The position numbers and the translations under genes were made by a program. The notes below the pieces were generated by a model. That model was not told the origin of the DNA. It did not search any database and saw only the letters and a list, made by a program, of their open reading frames with translations. A DNA stretch of 52,266 nucleotides from assembly GCA_020435335.1 (NCBI GenBank), contig JAGQZT010000008.1, forward strand, positions 1 to 52,266, given 5' to 3'. Of this stretch, positions 1 through 10,974 are shown piece after piece; within the stretch, counting starts at the first letter, position 1; each line of letters begins with the position of its first letter. The stretch is from Flavobacteriales bacterium. GTDB lineage: Bacteria; Bacteroidota; Bacteroidia; Flavobacteriales_E; Vicingaceae.

Positions 1-69
1 AAACTGTTTAAACAGGTTAATAGTAATAGTAAACCTTATTTTAAAAAATTATACATTACTATATTTTAT

Positions 70-1605
70 ATGTATAAAAAAATCACTTGTTTTTTAGTGT
101 TTGTTTTTTTGGTTTCGGCCTTTGGATTTTCTCAGGGAAAATTAAAAGACGGTTACCAGAAATTTTACTATTCGAACGGTCAGATTTCAAGTGAAGGTTT
201 AATTCAGAACGGAATGCCTGAAGGGTACTGGATTTCCTACTATCCTAACGGGATCATTAAATCTGAAGGAAACCGGAAACAGAGTTTGCTGGACAGTACC
301 TGGATTTTTTATAGTGAGTTGGGTAACCTGCAATCTAAGATCAATTACAGGAAAGGTAAGAAAAACGGAATTAAACTTACGTTCAGCGACAGTTGTAACC
401 TGGTTATGGAGGAAAATTTCATCGATGATGTAAAGGACGGATCCGAAGTGGCTTACTACGATACCCCCGGGGAAAAAAAGTGGAAAGAAATTCCTTTTGT
501 TGAAAACATCAAGGAAGGAGTCGGTTATGAGTATGCCGAAGAAGATGGTCGTTTGATCACCATTATTCATTACAAGAAAGGGACTTTAATGGGGCAGGAA
601 AAGATCAATCGGATGGATCGGAACGGTAAAAAGACGGCTACCTGGAAGAAGTTTTATGAAGATGGAAAACTGATGGAAGAATCCAGGTATAAAGACGGTT
701 TGTTGAACGGTTATTTAAAAGAATATGATCAAAAAGGCACGTTGATTAATGCCACATTGTACGTAAACGGGGTTGCTCAAACCTATGCAGAAGAGATAGC
801 TGCTCTCGATATCCGGAAAGAATATTATGAAGATGGTACGGTGAGACGAGAAGGTATTTATGATGTGATCGGAAAGGAAAATGGGGTTTTTAAATACTTC
901 GATCCAAAAGGAAAAATAGAAAAAACGGAATTTTATGTGCACGGTGTTCTGGTAGCTGTGGGTTTGATTGACGAAGCAGGAAAACGGCAGGGATATTGGG
1001 AAGAGTATTACCTGAATCCTGAAGGACAATTAAAATCCAAGGGTTCGTATAAGGATGGTGAGAAGATTGATGAATGGGAATATTATTTTGCCGATAATCA
1101 GCTGCAGCAGATCGGAAAATATAATAAAAACGGTAAACCACACGGGTTATGGAAATGGTATTTTGAGAGTGGTAAATTACTTCGTGAAGAGAATTTCAGA
1201 AAAGGGTTGGAAGATGGTATGTTGCATGAATACCTGGAAGATGGTTCCGTGATCACGGAAGGGGAGTTTATTGATGGTAAAAAAGAAGGCATGTGGTTAT
1301 ACCAGTTAGGCGATCATAAAGAAGAAGGTAATTACAGGGATGGTGTGCGCCATGGTGTCTGGACCTATCATTACACCACAACCGGTGAATTGAATTTCGA
1401 AGGAAATTTTATTGATGGACAACCTGACGGAAAGCATAAATATTATTATGAAAATGGTAAGCCGAAACGGGAAGAAATTTATATGTTCGGTACCAAATCA
1501 GGAACCTGGAAGTTTTATGATACCCTGGGAGAAGTAAGCTTGACTATTCAATACAAAGATGGTAAGGAGTATAAGCTTGACAGTACCAAATTAACAGATA
1601 AATAA
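70..1605 (+). CDS. Secreted YwqK/MORN-like repeat protein
   Basis: Predicted exported 511-residue protein with a signal peptide (about residues 1-22, hydrophobic core then FGFSQ). The rest is a series of roughly 22-24 residue repeats built around a Y-x-x-G core, such as [22 protein letters not shown] and [11 protein letters not shown]. This is the pattern of the MORN-variant repeats in proteins called YwqK-family antitoxins; that name gives no reliable function, and such repeats usually form extended beta surfaces. The reading frame is open to the window edge, but the signal peptide makes the ATG at 70 the natural start. Its stop is 2 bases before the histidine kinase start, so the two are probably co-transcribed and may belong to one signalling unit. 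The molecular role is unknown. Confidence 0.85.
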   Translation: MYKKITCFLVFVFLVSAFGFSQGKLKDGYQKFYYSNGQISSEGLIQNGMPEGYWISYYPNGIIKSEGNRKQSLLDSTWIFYSELGNLQSKINYRKGKKNGIKLTFSDSCNLVMEENFIDDVKDGSEVAYYDTPGEKKWKEIPFVENIKEGVGYEYAEEDGRLITIIHYKKGTLMGQEKINRMDRNGKKTATWKKFYEDGKLMEESRYKDGLLNGYLKEYDQKGTLINATLYVNGVAQTYAEEIAALDIRKEYYEDGTVRREGIYDVIGKENGVFKYFDPKGKIEKTEFYVHGVLVAVGLIDEAGKRQGYWEEYYLNPEGQLKSKGSYKDGEKIDEWEYYFADNQLQQIGKYNKNGKPHGLWKWYFESGKLLREENFRKGLEDGMLHEYLEDGSVITEGEFIDGKKEGMWLYQLGDHKEEGNYRDGVRHGVWTYHYTTTGELNFEGNFIDGQPDGKHKYYYENGKPKREEIYMFGTKSGTWKFYDTLGEVSLTIQYKDGKEYKLDSTKLTDK

Positions 1606-1607
1606 TA

Positions 1608-4600
1608 GTGCGGAAGGTGGAAAAAACCAAAACGTCATACGACGAGCTTGTTGCGGAAATTGAACTTCTGAGAAGAAGGGAAGAGGGAATTTCCATGGTG
1701 CTGGATAACATCAATGAGATGTTCTATAAGATTTCATTCGATGATAAAGGAAATAAATCGATCGATTATGTTAGTCCGCAAGTTGAAAATGTGTTGGGGA
1801 TCACCACATATGATTATGCTAATCATCCTAATCTGATTATTGAACATTTTCATCCCGAAGAAATCGATAAACTGATTGAAGAAAGTAAAAAGATTAAAAA
1901 AGGAACGGAAAACTGGTCTGCTACTTATCGGTTTTATCACAAGAAAAAAAAGAATTACGTCTGGATTGAAGAAAATATCATAACAGTATTTGATCCAAAA
2001 GGGAAAAAGAAATTTCTGTTCGGTACAGCGAGGGATGTTACTCAAAAAATCAATCAGCAACGTCAACTGGAGTTTATTCTGGAAAACATTGAATATTGTA
2101 TTTACAATGTTAAATTCAGTGAAAAAGGAAAGACCTTAAACTACATCAGTAATACGGTTAAGAATATTACCGGATTAACAGCTGAAGAGTTTACTAAGGA
2201 AGGAACATCCGGACAGTTGATTAATCGAATACATCCTGATGATATTGATATGATTAACGACCATATCAATAACGGACTTTATGTAGAAAAGAAGAAAAAA
2301 ATACATACTGAATTCCGGTTTAAACCAAAAGGGAAGAAACAATACTGTTGGATAGAAGAAACGGTTTATGCCAATTACAACAAAAGTGGTGATATCATCG
2401 AAACGACTACCGTGTTGCGAGATATCACTCAAAACAAGGAAACGGCTCTTAAGCTGGAAGAGAGTGAATTTCTCTATAAAACATTTTCAAATTTAAGTAA
2501 TGAGGTGGTGCTTATTCACGATCAAGGAATCGTGAAGGAAATAAACAATTCGATCTACAAAGTAATGGGCTATAAGCCGGAAGAACTACTTAATAAATCC
2601 ATTATTAGTCTGGCTACCGAAGAATCCGTGAAAGTGATCCAAAAGAATATAGCTACCAGTTACACCAAACCTTATGAAGTAGAAGGGTACAAAAAAAATG
2701 GTGAGAAAATTTATATGCTGGTCACCGGAAAACCCATTAACTGGAAAGGTGAAAAGTTACGAGCGGTAACCATGTTGGATATTACCGAACGAAAAATCAT
2801 TGAAAATCACCTGAAGGAAAGTGAAGAGAAATACAGAAACATTTTCAGTAAGAATATGGCCGGTGTATTTATTACTGAAAATGACAAAATCATTGAATGT
2901 AATAATGCTTTCGCCAAGATTTTTGGATATAAATCCCGGGTGGAACTGATCGGAAAATCTTCTTTCACGATTTATTTCAATAAAAAGGACAGAGAAGAAT
3001 ACATCGCCGACCTGAATAAGAAAGGTTATCTGGCCAATTACCGGATCCGTCATAAAAAAAAGGACGGATCGGAGTTGTGGATTTTAACGAACGTAACCAA
3101 AAAAGAAAATCGCATCGAAGGAACATTAATTGAAATTACCGATGAGATCAGAAAGGAGGAACTGGATAAAGAAAAACTGAGGGCACAAATTGCTGAAGAA
3201 TCCAATAAAATACTCCAAAAAGAGATTGAGGAGCGCAAGAAAATCGAGAGAAAACTGATTGAAAATCAGAAGTATACAAACAGTATTATTGATAGTTCCC
3301 TGGACATTATCTGTGCGTCCGACAATACCGGAAAGATCATAGAAATCAACAATGCCGGTCTATCCGTATTTGGGTTTGAAGAATCCGAGATATACAAGTA
3401 TAAATCGAAAGTCTTTTATGCCAATACGGAAGAATTTTTGAAAGTAAGCCGTCAATTAAAGAAAACGGGTACTTATATCGGAGAGGTTAAAAACAAAAGA
3501 AAAAACGGTGAAGTATTTACCTGTTTTTTATCGGCCTCTTTGCTTCATGATGAGGAAGGAAATATTATCGGATCGATGGGCGTATCCAGGGATATTACCG
3601 AATTAAAGGAGGCAGAGCAACAGCTGATTGACAGCGAAGAGAAATACCGCGATTTGTTTGAAAACGCTACGGATCTGATCCAAAGTGTAGACATAAACGG
3701 AAACATTCTGTATGTGAATGAGGCCTGGAAAAAAACCCTGGGCTATACCGATGAAGAAATTGAAAATAAAAACGTGTTTGATTTTATTCATTCGGACTGT
3801 AAAAACAAATGCGACGCCCTGTTTTCGGAAATCTTAGGCGAGCAACCCAATAAATCGAAGAAGATCTCATACGAACTGCGTTCTAAGAAGAATGAAAAGA
3901 TCATTGTTGAAGGGAATGTGAGTTTAAAATACCACGAGGGAAAACCTCATTCCACCCGGGCGATCTTGCGAAATGTTACGGAAGAACAATGGGAAAAAAC
4001 CAAGCAAACGGTTTATAACAACGTAGCCAAGATCATTTCCGAAAAGGTAAATGCCGAAGAGATTTACGAAAGCATCCGAAAAGAGCTGGGTAAGATCATT
4101 AATACGGATATTTTTTCGATTTCCTATGTTGTAAACAAAGACACCGTTGATTTTACCTATTATTACGATGTTACGCGAAAAGGCCGAATCTACCCGGAAA
4201 AAAGATACAAAAAACACGGCTTGAATGAGTATTACATTAAGCTTGGAAAATCGAAGATTTTATACAAAGAAGACTGGAATAAGATCATTGATTCCGGCAA
4301 ATATCAACTTTATGGACCCGAAGCAGAAGTATTTATCGGAGTTCCTCTGAAGATCAAGAATAAGGTGATCGGAGTTCTGGCGGTTCAATCGTATGATGAT
4401 AAGCATGCTTATGACAAACGCGCTGTTGAAATACTCGAATTTATTTCATCGGCACTGGCACAAACGGTTCAACGGAAATACGATGAAGAAGAACTGAAGA
4501 ACTCCCTGAAGGAAAAAGAAGTGTTGTTAAAAGAAGTTCATCACCGGGTAAAAAATAACCTGCAGGTTATTTCCAGCATCTTAAATTTACAATCTTCCTA

Positions 4601-5117
4601 CGTGAAAGATGAAAACACGCTGGACATTCTAAAAGAAAGCCAGAACAGGATCAAATCCATGTCTTTTATTCACGAAAGTCTTTACCAGAACAACGACTTC
4701 TCTCAAATTAATTTTTCCGAATATGTGATCAGTTTGTCTAAAAATTTAGTACATTCATACGGCGTTTATGATAATTTGGTGGAGCTGAAACTGGACGTGC
4801 AGGAGGTTTCCCTTAATCTGGATCAATCCATCCCGTGCGGACTCCTGATCAACGAACTGATTTCAAATGCCCTGAAATATGCTTTTCCTAAAGGAAAAAG
4901 AGGGGTTATAACCATCGAATTGTTTGAAAAAAGTGGAAAAGTTTATTTAGCAGTTAAAGATAATGGTGTAGGTTTGCCAAAAAATATAGACTACAGGAAT
5001 ACGGATTCGCTCGGCCTGCAGTTGGTAATGACCTTAACGGAACAACTCAACGCCAAAATAGAATTAGACAATAGCAAAGGCGCCAAATATTACATAGAAA
5101 TAAAGAAAGAACAATGA
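1608..5117 (+). CDS. Multi-PAS/GAF soluble sensor histidine kinase (HisKA_2 type)
   Basis: Sensor kinase of 1169 residues starting with GTG. No membrane segment is visible, so it is probably cytoplasmic. Approximate order: PAS 1 (28-145), PAS 2 (150-275), PAS 3 (285-395), PAS 4 (400-515), a charged coiled coil (515-550), PAS 5 (550-665), PAS 6 (668-790), a GAF-like domain (790-950), then the kinase core. The HisKA_2 phospho-acceptor motif [11 protein letters not shown] is at about 976-986, followed by an HATPase domain with N-box [12 protein letters not shown] and G-boxes DNGVGLP and SLGLQLV. The first two PAS domains resemble each other (FHPEEID against IHPDDID; WIEENI against WIEETV). The gene overlaps the downstream response regulator by 4 bases, which makes a cognate pair almost certain. 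The ligand is unknown. Confidence 0.93.
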   Translation: MRKVEKTKTSYDELVAEIELLRRREEGISMVLDNINEMFYKISFDDKGNKSIDYVSPQVENVLGITTYDYANHPNLIIEHFHPEEIDKLIEESKKIKKGTENWSATYRFYHKKKKNYVWIEENIITVFDPKGKKKFLFGTARDVTQKINQQRQLEFILENIEYCIYNVKFSEKGKTLNYISNTVKNITGLTAEEFTKEGTSGQLINRIHPDDIDMINDHINNGLYVEKKKKIHTEFRFKPKGKKQYCWIEETVYANYNKSGDIIETTTVLRDITQNKETALKLEESEFLYKTFSNLSNEVVLIHDQGIVKEINNSIYKVMGYKPEELLNKSIISLATEESVKVIQKNIATSYTKPYEVEGYKKNGEKIYMLVTGKPINWKGEKLRAVTMLDITERKIIENHLKESEEKYRNIFSKNMAGVFITENDKIIECNNAFAKIFGYKSRVELIGKSSFTIYFNKKDREEYIADLNKKGYLANYRIRHKKKDGSELWILTNVTKKENRIEGTLIEITDEIRKEELDKEKLRAQIAEESNKILQKEIEERKKIERKLIENQKYTNSIIDSSLDIICASDNTGKIIEINNAGLSVFGFEESEIYKYKSKVFYANTEEFLKVSRQLKKTGTYIGEVKNKRKNGEVFTCFLSASLLHDEEGNIIGSMGVSRDITELKEAEQQLIDSEEKYRDLFENATDLIQSVDINGNILYVNEAWKKTLGYTDEEIENKNVFDFIHSDCKNKCDALFSEILGEQPNKSKKISYELRSKKNEKIIVEGNVSLKYHEGKPHSTRAILRNVTEEQWEKTKQTVYNNVAKIISEKVNAEEIYESIRKELGKIINTDIFSISYVVNKDTVDFTYYYDVTRKGRIYPEKRYKKHGLNEYYIKLGKSKILYKEDWNKIIDSGKYQLYGPEAEVFIGVPLKIKNKVIGVLAVQSYDDKHAYDKRAVEILEFISSALAQTVQRKYDEEELKNSLKEKEVLLKEVHHRVKNNLQVISSILNLQSSYVKDENTLDILKESQNRIKSMSFIHESLYQNNDFSQINFSEYVISLSKNLVHSYGVYDNLVELKLDVQEVSLNLDQSIPCGLLINELISNALKYAFPKGKRGVITIELFEKSGKVYLAVKDNGVGLPKNIDYRNTDSLGLQLVMTLTEQLNAKIELDNSKGAKYYIEIKKEQ

Positions 5118-5869
5118 GCCTGAAAAACAACATATTAGTAGTGGAAGATGAAGCCATCGTTTCGAAAGACATCCAACAAAGTCTGAAGAAACTGGGCTAC
5201 AACATTGTTGCTGCCGTTGATACCGGTGAGAAGGCCGTTGAGAAAGCCAACGAACACCACCCGGATTTGGTGTTGATGGACATCATGCTGAAGGGAAAAA
5301 TGAGCGGTATCGATGCTGCCGAAAGGATCAAGGAACAACTTCATATTCCGGTTATCTACCTGACGGCCTATGCCGACGAGAACACCCTGGCAAAAGCCAA
5401 GGTAACGGAACCATACGGCTACATCATTAAACCGTTTAAAGAAATTGACCTGCATACCTCTATCGAAATGGCGCTGTACAAACACAGCAAAGAAAAAGAG
5501 GTGATCAAAGAGCGTGATTTTTTATACTCGCTCGTTGAAAACAGGGAAGACGAAGGTGTTATTTTCGTGAAGTCCAATTCCAGGTTGGTGAAGGTGAATA
5601 CAGCCGATATTTTGTTTGTGGAAGCCTTAAAAGATTACGTTGTGATCAATACAACCGATGCGAAGTTCACCATCCACTCCACCATGAAGGATATTCAAAA
5701 GAAATTGCCTACCAGAGACTTCCAGCGGATTCATCGTTCATACATTGTACGCTTAGACAAGATTGAAGCCATCGAACAACCGAATGTGGTAATCGAAAAA
5801 GGCAAGAGACTTCTTCCTATCGGAGGATCCTACAAAGATGAGCTGTTCCAGCGCATCAACCTGGTTTAA
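5114..5869 (+). CDS. LytTR-family response regulator
   Basis: Two-component response regulator, 251 residues. The receiver domain (about 6-118) has the acidic pocket E11/D12, phospho-acceptor D56 in LVLMDIML, the switch region YLTAYAD and the conserved lysine in IIKPF. A linker leads to a LytTR DNA-binding domain (about 150-250) with [11 protein letters not shown] and [15 protein letters not shown], typical of AlgR/LytR-type regulators. The start overlaps the kinase stop by 4 bases (ATGA), so translation is coupled and phosphotransfer from that kinase is expected. The gene ends in a 4-base convergent overlap with the dehydrogenase on the other strand. The targets cannot be read from the sequence. 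Confidence 0.95.
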   Translation: MSLKNNILVVEDEAIVSKDIQQSLKKLGYNIVAAVDTGEKAVEKANEHHPDLVLMDIMLKGKMSGIDAAERIKEQLHIPVIYLTAYADENTLAKAKVTEPYGYIIKPFKEIDLHTSIEMALYKHSKEKEVIKERDFLYSLVENREDEGVIFVKSNSRLVKVNTADILFVEALKDYVVINTTDAKFTIHSTMKDIQKKLPTRDFQRIHRSYIVRLDKIEAIEQPNVVIEKGKRLLPIGGSYKDELFQRINLV

Positions 5870-6624
5870 TCCCGTTTGATATAAAAACTGTTTGCTTGTG
5901 CTACACTGGTAAGCACCAGGTCGTTGATGCACAAATTTTCGGGTAAAGTGGTCGTGTAATAAATGACTTCGGCTATGTTCTCGGCCGTCATGGGCGTATA
6001 GCCGTTGTAAACCTGTTTGGCTTTTTGCTTGTCGCCATGAAAACGCACTTCCGAAAATTCGGTCTCTGCTGCGCCCGGACAGACCTGGGTAACCTTGATG
6101 CCTTCACCCAGGAGATCGACCCGCATAGCCTTCGAAATGGCGTCTACGGCATGCTTGGATGCACAATACACATTCCCCTTTTCATAAACTTCCTTACCGG
6201 CTGTTGACCCGATGTTGATGATGTGCCCCTTGTGCCGGTTCTGCATCAGCGGAATGACGGCCTTACTGACATATAGCAAACCCTTTACATTGGTGTTGAT
6301 CATGCGTTCCCAGTCGTTGAGGTCACCATCCTGGATCTTGTCGAAGCCGCTTGCCAGGCCGGCATTATTGATAAGGACATCAACGGCCGTCCAGCTACCC
6401 TTCATGGATGAGATTGCCTCAAAGGTGGCTTCTTTGTCCTGAACATCAAAACAAAGCGTTAACACTTCGACCCCGTATTTTGAAATCAGTTCCTGCTTAA
6501 CTTCGGTAAGCCGGTCGTTTCGCCGTCCGGTTAAGATCAGGTTATTGTTGTTTTTGGCGAAAATATCGGCGCAAGCCTTTCCGAAACCGGAAGTAGCGCC
6601 CGTAATCATAATAAGTTTATTCAT
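5866..6624 (-). CDS. SDR-family oxidoreductase (YdfG-like)
   Basis: Classical short-chain dehydrogenase/reductase, 252 residues, the normal family length. Visible features are the nucleotide-binding TGATSGFG near the N-terminus, the NNAG motif (86-89), catalytic S140, and Y153 and K157 in the YxxxK motif. The basic GRR segment after the second strand suggests NADP(H) preference. It most resembles YdfG-type 3-hydroxy-acid or serine dehydrogenases, but the substrate is uncertain. It is the last gene of the leftward run that begins with sdhC and starts 2 bases after the stop of the CoA-binding gene. Its stop overlaps the LytTR regulator stop on the opposite strand. Confidence 0.9.
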   Translation of the reverse strand: MNKLIMITGATSGFGKACADIFAKNNNNLILTGRRNDRLTEVKQELISKYGVEVLTLCFDVQDKEATFEAISSMKGSWTAVDVLINNAGLASGFDKIQDGDLNDWERMINTNVKGLLYVSKAVIPLMQNRHKGHIINIGSTAGKEVYEKGNVYCASKHAVDAISKAMRVDLLGEGIKVTQVCPGAAETEFSEVRFHGDKQKAKQVYNGYTPMTAENIAEVIYYTTTLPENLCINDLVLTSVAQANSFYIKRD

Positions 6625-6626
6625 GG

Positions 6627-6998
6627 TTAATAGCTATTAATGGACAAAAGAACCAACGTACAAGCCACTTCATTTTCAATGCCGTTAGCCGCTGCCAGAT
6701 CCATCAACTCCTGGTTTTCTGTTCCGGGGTTAAAGATGATTCTTTTGGGTTTGATTTGATGAATGATGTAATCGTAATACACCGGTTGGTTTTTGGGTCC
6801 CACATAAAGCGTTACGGTGTCAATTTCTTCAATCACCGGGTTGTTGGTGAGGATTTCAATGTTGTGGATAAGCCCTTGACGTAATCCGACCGGAAAAACC
6901 GGGTGGCCCTTTTGATGTAAACTCACGGTTGCTTTATAAGCGTAACGATCAGGATTTGGACTGGCGCCCAGGATCAATGTTCTTTTCTTCTCTTTCAT
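6627..6998 (-). CDS. CoA-binding (Rossmann-fold) protein
   Basis: Small CoA-binding-domain protein of about 123 residues, similar in layout to YccU-type proteins. The N-terminus RTLILGASPNPDRYAYKA is a dinucleotide/CoA-binding loop; later come GHPVFPVG and IIFNPGTENQEL, usual landmarks of this fold. The frame is open about 30 bases further upstream, but the ATG at 6998 gives the expected N-terminus and a 4-base overlap (ATGA) with the preceding lipoprotein gene, so I take it as the start. It lies in the sdh operon between the cytochrome-like lipoprotein and the SDR gene. The biological role of stand-alone members of this family is poorly known. Confidence 0.85.
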   Translation of the reverse strand: MKEKKRTLILGASPNPDRYAYKATVSLHQKGHPVFPVGLRQGLIHNIEILTNNPVIEEIDTVTLYVGPKNQPVYYDYIIHQIKPKRIIFNPGTENQELMDLAAANGIENEVACTLVLLSINSY

Positions 6999-7342
6999 TT
7001 TTCGGGATAGCCGTTGTCTACCCAGCATTTAAGTTTACTCAGCTGACTATCGGATAATTTCGACCCTCTGGGCATACTCTTGGAGACCAGCACGGTAGAG
7101 TTGAATTGTCCGTTGTTAATCACGGTTTTTAATCCGTTGTAGCTGGTAAAGTCGCCAACGCTGGAATTATTACCATGACAATTGGAGCTGGTGCAATTGG
7201 AGTTGATGATGGAAGCAATACCACTGTTGTAGGTTAGGTTGGAACCATCACAGGTGATACCGGTTGTTTTATTTTCTTCTTTGCTGCAGGCAAGGAAAAA
7301 CAAGGAGAGGATCAAGCATAAAGCAACCTGTAATCGAATCAT
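6995..7342 (-). CDS. Cytochrome c-like lipoprotein with CX4CH motif
   Basis: Predicted lipoprotein of about 115 residues. Starting at the ATG at 7342 the N-terminus is a lipoprotein signal with lipobox FFLAC followed by a charged stretch; the longer upstream reading adds residues that do not look like a signal. The mature part has SNCTSSNCHGN, a CX4CH arrangement with four residues between the cysteines instead of the usual two, then DFTSYNGLKTVINNG and SMPRGSKLSDSQLSKLKCWVDNGYP. That last part matches the distal region of small c-type cytochrome domains, with a candidate methionine ligand in MPRG. Heme attachment is therefore likely but not certain. It follows sdhB by about 49 bases and overlaps the CoA-binding gene by 4. 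Confidence 0.75.
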   Translation of the reverse strand: MIRLQVALCLILSLFFLACSKEENKTTGITCDGSNLTYNSGIASIINSNCTSSNCHGNNSSVGDFTSYNGLKTVINNGQFNSTVLVSKSMPRGSKLSDSQLSKLKCWVDNGYPEK

Positions 7343-7391
7343 AAATAAAGGACGTTTCGTTTTTCGTACTAACGAAAACGGAGGCAAAATG

Positions 7392-8144
7392 TTACTTTTC
7401 TGCACAAGTTGCGGCCTTCAGGTATTCTTTATTCATTTTGGCAATGAATTCCAGTGATATTCCTTTCGGGCATTCCACCTCACAAGCTCCGGTATTGGTA
7501 CAGTTCCCGAAACCTTCCTTGTCCATTTGCTCCACCATGTTCAACACACGTTCGGTAGCTTCTACGCGGCCCTGAGGTAAGTATGCGAACTGAGACACTT
7601 TTGCCGAAACATAAAGCATGGCAGAACCATTCTTACAGGTGGCCACACACGCACCACAACCAATACAGGTGGCCGCATCGAACGCCTTGTCGGCATCACG
7701 TTTAGGCACCGGAATCGCATTGGCATCTTGTGTATTTCCGGAAGTGTTTACGGAAACAAACCCTCCGGCATGCTGAATCCGGTCGAAAGAACTACGATCC
7801 ACAACCAAATCTTTGATTACCGGGAACGCTTTGGATCGGAAAGGCTCAATGTAAATAGTATCACCGTCTTTGAACATACGCATGTGCAGCTGACAGGTGG
7901 TTACGCCACGGTCGGGACCATGAGCTTCACCGTTGATGTATAACGAACACATCCCGCAAATACCTTCGCGGCAATCGTGGTCAAAAGCAACAGGATCTTC
8001 CCCTTTATCGATCAGTTCGTTGTTTAATAAGTCTAACATTTCCAAAAATGAGGAATCGGGAGAAACGTTGCTTATCGGGTAAGTTTCCATTTTCCCGGCC
8101 GACTTTGCGTCTTTTTGACGCCAGATTTTCAATGTTAAGTTCAT
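7392..8144 (-). CDS. sdhB: Succinate dehydrogenase/fumarate reductase iron-sulfur subunit
   Basis: Iron-sulfur subunit of succinate:quinone oxidoreductase (complex II), 250 residues, passing electrons from the flavoprotein to quinone at the cytoplasmic membrane face. The plant-type [2Fe-2S] cysteines are in [10 protein letters not shown] and the later TTC. The C-terminal half holds the cysteines for [4Fe-4S] and [3Fe-4S] centres in [13 protein letters not shown] and [16 protein letters not shown]. It lies just downstream of sdhA (7-base gap) in the order sdhC-sdhA-sdhB, usual for the class B enzyme of Bacteroidota. From sequence alone the enzyme could run as succinate dehydrogenase or fumarate reductase; the presence of acs suggests aerobic acetate metabolism and favours the former. 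Confidence 0.97.
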   Translation of the reverse strand: MNLTLKIWRQKDAKSAGKMETYPISNVSPDSSFLEMLDLLNNELIDKGEDPVAFDHDCREGICGMCSLYINGEAHGPDRGVTTCQLHMRMFKDGDTIYIEPFRSKAFPVIKDLVVDRSSFDRIQHAGGFVSVNTSGNTQDANAIPVPKRDADKAFDAATCIGCGACVATCKNGSAMLYVSAKVSQFAYLPQGRVEATERVLNMVEQMDKEGFGNCTNTGACEVECPKGISLEFIAKMNKEYLKAATCAEK

Positions 8145-8151
8145 AGTCTTC

Positions 8152-10167
8152 TTATTTGTACGAACGTTGTTTCAGTTCAATGTCATTAAATGTTAATTCT
8201 TCTTTGTGCATCACAGCATCTTTCGGGTCGCCTTTGTATTCCCAGGCAGCGACGTAGGCAAAGTTCTTGTCGTCACGCTTGGCCTCGCCTTTTTGCTCAC
8301 CATCCTCTTCAACAGATTCTTCTCTAAAGTGACCACCGCACGATTCGTTTCGGTGTAAGGCATCGATAGCGAACAACTCGCCCAGTTCCAGGAAGTCGGC
8401 CAAACGACCGGCTTTTTCCAGCTCAGGGTTGAATTCGTCCATTCCTCCCGGAACACGAACATCTTTCCAGAATTCATCGCGAATCTGGCGAATTTCTTCC
8501 ATGGCTTCTTTCAGGCCTTTTTCATTTCGGGCCATCCCAACTTTATCCCACATCACTTTACCTAAACGTTTGTGGAAATAGTCCACGGATTTGGTTCCTT
8601 TGATGTTGATGAGTTGTTCCAGCTGGCCACGAACCTCTTTCTCTGCCTGTTCGAACTCCGGAGATTCGGTTGAGATTTTCCCGGTACGAATGTCGCTGGC
8701 CAGGTAATCACCAATGGTGTAAGGCAGCACAAAATATCCGTCGGCCAGACCCTGCATCAAGGCGGAAGCTCCCAAACGGTTGGCTCCGTGATCCGAGAAG
8801 TTGGCTTCACCGGCGGCATAACAGCCCGGAATAGTTGTCATCAGGTTATAATCTACCCAAATACCACCCATGGTATAGTGTACCGCAGGGTAGATCATCA
8901 TTGGGGTTTTATAGGGATTTTGATCGGTAATTTTTTCATACATCTGGAAGAGGTTACCATATTTGGCTTCTACCACTTGTTCTCCCAGTTCACGAATGCG
9001 GTCGTCGGAAGCGTTGGTTTCGTGCTGGATCATGGCTTTTTCTTTTCCATAACGCATGATGGCTGAAGAGAAATCCAGGTAAACGGCTTCACCGGTGGCG
9101 TTCACCCCAAACCCGGCATCACAACGCTCTTTAGCAGCACGGGAAGCCACATCACGAGGAACGAGGTTACCGAAGGCAGGATACCTTCTTTCCAAATAAT
9201 AATCCCGATCTTCTTCTTTGATCTGGGTCGGCTTCAGTTTGCCTTCGCGGATCGCCATTACATCCTCCATGTTCTTCGGAACCCAAATTCTACCGTCGTT
9301 TCTTAACGATTCCGACATCAGAGTCAACTTAGACTGGTGATCTCCGGATCGCGGAATACAGGTCGGGTGAATTTGCGTGTAACAAGGGTTGGCGAAAAAC
9401 GCACCTTTTTTATGAATCTTCCAGGCCGCACTGGCATTGGAACCCATCGCGTTGGTTGACAGGAAGAACACGTTTCCGTAACCTCCGGAAGCGATCACTA
9501 CAGCGTGAGCCGAGTGTCTTTCAATTTCTCCGGTTACCAGGTTCCGGGCAATGATTCCTCTGGCTTTGCCGTCTACAATTACCACATCCAGCATTTCGTG
9601 ACGGTTATACATTTTGATCTTGCCCTTACCGATCTGGCGGCTCATGGCCGAATAGGCGCCCAATAATAACTGTTGGCCGGTTTGTCCTTTGGCGTAGAAG
9701 GTTCTGGAAACCAGCACCCCACCGAAAGAACGGTTGTCCAGCAATCCGCCGTAATCACGCGCAAAAGGAACACCCTGAGCCACACACTGGTCGATGATGT
9801 TGGCAGATACTTCCGCCAAACGGTAAACATTCGCTTCCCGGGCACGGTAATCGCCCCCTTTAACGGTATCATAAAACAAGCGATAAGTCGAGTCGCCGTC
9901 GTTTTGGTAGTTCTTGGCAGCATTGATCCCTCCCTGAGCAGCAATGGAGTGTGCCCTACGCGGAGAATCCTGATAGCAAAAAGCCTTTACATTATAACCC
10001 AACTCAGCCAGTGAAGCAGAAGCAGAACCTCCCGCCAAACCGGTTCCCACAACGATCACGTCGATCAGTCGTTTGTTGGCCGGGTTAACTACATTAATCT
10101 TGTTCTTGTGGTTGGTCCATTTATCTTTAATAGGACCTTCTGGTATTTTCGAATCTAATTTTGACAT
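8152..10167 (-). CDS. sdhA: Succinate dehydrogenase/fumarate reductase flavoprotein subunit
   Basis: Catalytic flavoprotein of complex II, 671 residues, oxidising succinate to fumarate. Visible features: FAD-binding [11 protein letters not shown] near residue 40, the flavinylation-type segment [13 protein letters not shown], the active-site HPTCIP, the GGIWVDY stretch and the C-terminal FAD contact [13 protein letters not shown]. The length is greater than the roughly 590 residues of enterobacterial SdhA, as is usual for the class B form. It is the second gene of sdhCAB, with 11 bases between it and sdhC. The C-terminus has an acidic insertion ([13 protein letters not shown]) before the conserved end. 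Confidence 0.97.
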   Translation of the reverse strand: MSKLDSKIPEGPIKDKWTNHKNKINVVNPANKRLIDVIVVGTGLAGGSASASLAELGYNVKAFCYQDSPRRAHSIAAQGGINAAKNYQNDGDSTYRLFYDTVKGGDYRAREANVYRLAEVSANIIDQCVAQGVPFARDYGGLLDNRSFGGVLVSRTFYAKGQTGQQLLLGAYSAMSRQIGKGKIKMYNRHEMLDVVIVDGKARGIIARNLVTGEIERHSAHAVVIASGGYGNVFFLSTNAMGSNASAAWKIHKKGAFFANPCYTQIHPTCIPRSGDHQSKLTLMSESLRNDGRIWVPKNMEDVMAIREGKLKPTQIKEEDRDYYLERRYPAFGNLVPRDVASRAAKERCDAGFGVNATGEAVYLDFSSAIMRYGKEKAMIQHETNASDDRIRELGEQVVEAKYGNLFQMYEKITDQNPYKTPMMIYPAVHYTMGGIWVDYNLMTTIPGCYAAGEANFSDHGANRLGASALMQGLADGYFVLPYTIGDYLASDIRTGKISTESPEFEQAEKEVRGQLEQLINIKGTKSVDYFHKRLGKVMWDKVGMARNEKGLKEAMEEIRQIRDEFWKDVRVPGGMDEFNPELEKAGRLADFLELGELFAIDALHRNESCGGHFREESVEEDGEQKGEAKRDDKNFAYVAAWEYKGDPKDAVMHKEELTFNDIELKQRSYK

Positions 10168-10178
10168 ACTCCGATAGA

Positions 10179-10865
10179 TTAATGACTTGAATTAATAAAA
10201 TGGAACAATGCGATGGCAATGAATCCCAACGGAATGATGATCGCATACAGGTTTCCTAATTTCTTGATGGTTGGTGTATAGCGGTTGTGGCGGAACCCGA
10301 CAGACTGGAATGCAGACTGGAACCCATGCAGCAGGTGCAGGGAAAGGAACACAAATGCCAGACAGTAGATACCTACCCGGATCGGGTTCACAAACTTGTG
10401 TTGCAGCTCTTCAAAATAGCGCATACCCCCTTCGGCGTTCAGGCCGCTCATGTCGCCGTTGATGAACTTGGTTTTGATCTCAGGAATCCAGAAATCATAA
10501 AAATGCAACCCTAAAAACAGCATCACCATGATTCCGGTAATGATCATGTTGCGGCTCATCCAGCTGGAATTTTCTCCCGGCTTGTTGAAAGCATACTTTA
10601 CAGGGCGCGCCTGTTTGTTTTTCAACTCCAGGTTAATCCCCATCATCAAATGGAAAAGTACACCGAAGATTAATACAGGCTGCATCACATATTGAATTAA
10701 CGGGTTGGTACCCATAAAATGCGATGTGCTGTTAAAGCCATCCGGACTGATTACCGATAGCGAATTGATAATAAAGTGTTGTAACAAGAAAATCAATAAG
10801 AAAAAGCCCGACAGAGCCATTAACACTTTTCTACCAACAGATGTTTTAGAAAATCCCTTACTCAT
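10179..10865 (-). CDS. sdhC: Succinate dehydrogenase cytochrome b subunit
   Basis: Membrane anchor of class B succinate:quinone oxidoreductase, 228 residues, predicted to have five transmembrane helices and two b hemes. Helices are visible as [77 protein letters not shown] and [18 protein letters not shown]; histidines inside them are the likely heme ligands. There is no separate sdhD, as expected when one polypeptide carries both hemes. It is the first gene of the operon and has a good upstream promoter (10897-10926). Confidence 0.95.
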   Translation of the reverse strand: MSKGFSKTSVGRKVLMALSGFFLLIFLLQHFIINSLSVISPDGFNSTSHFMGTNPLIQYVMQPVLIFGVLFHLMMGINLELKNKQARPVKYAFNKPGENSSWMSRNMIITGIMVMLFLGLHFYDFWIPEIKTKFINGDMSGLNAEGGMRYFEELQHKFVNPIRVGIYCLAFVFLSLHLLHGFQSAFQSVGFRHNRYTPTIKKLGNLYAIIIPLGFIAIALFHFINSSH

Positions 10866-10896
10866 AGTGGTATTTTTAAAGAAAATATTAGTTACG

Positions 10897-10926
10897 CAAA
10901 TGTAGCTATTGTCTGCTTTTAAGCAA
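10897..10926 (-). promoter_or_regulatory. Bacteroidota-type promoter of the sdhCAB operon
   Basis: On the minus strand the sequence is TTG, 19 bases, TACATTTG. This matches the Bacteroidota consensus of a -33 TTG and a -7 TAnnTTTG with usual spacing. The -7 box ends 32 bases before the sdhC ATG, leaving a short leader. It is the best promoter in the window and supports the taxonomic placement. Confidence 0.65.
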
Positions 10927-10974
10927 TTCTAATCGGGTTAATTTAACTTATTTAGAATCAATCTTAATAACCAG

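Noticed and set aside
1..69. CTGTTTAAACAG, a perfect 12-base palindrome near the left edge
   Set aside because: No promoter, terminator tail or repeat elsewhere gives it meaning; a palindrome of this size is expected by chance, and the upstream gene is outside the window.
70..1605. Toxin-antitoxin system, from the YwqK-family antitoxin label for such repeats
   Set aside because: No toxin-like gene is adjacent and the protein is exported; the repeats alone do not support an antitoxin role.
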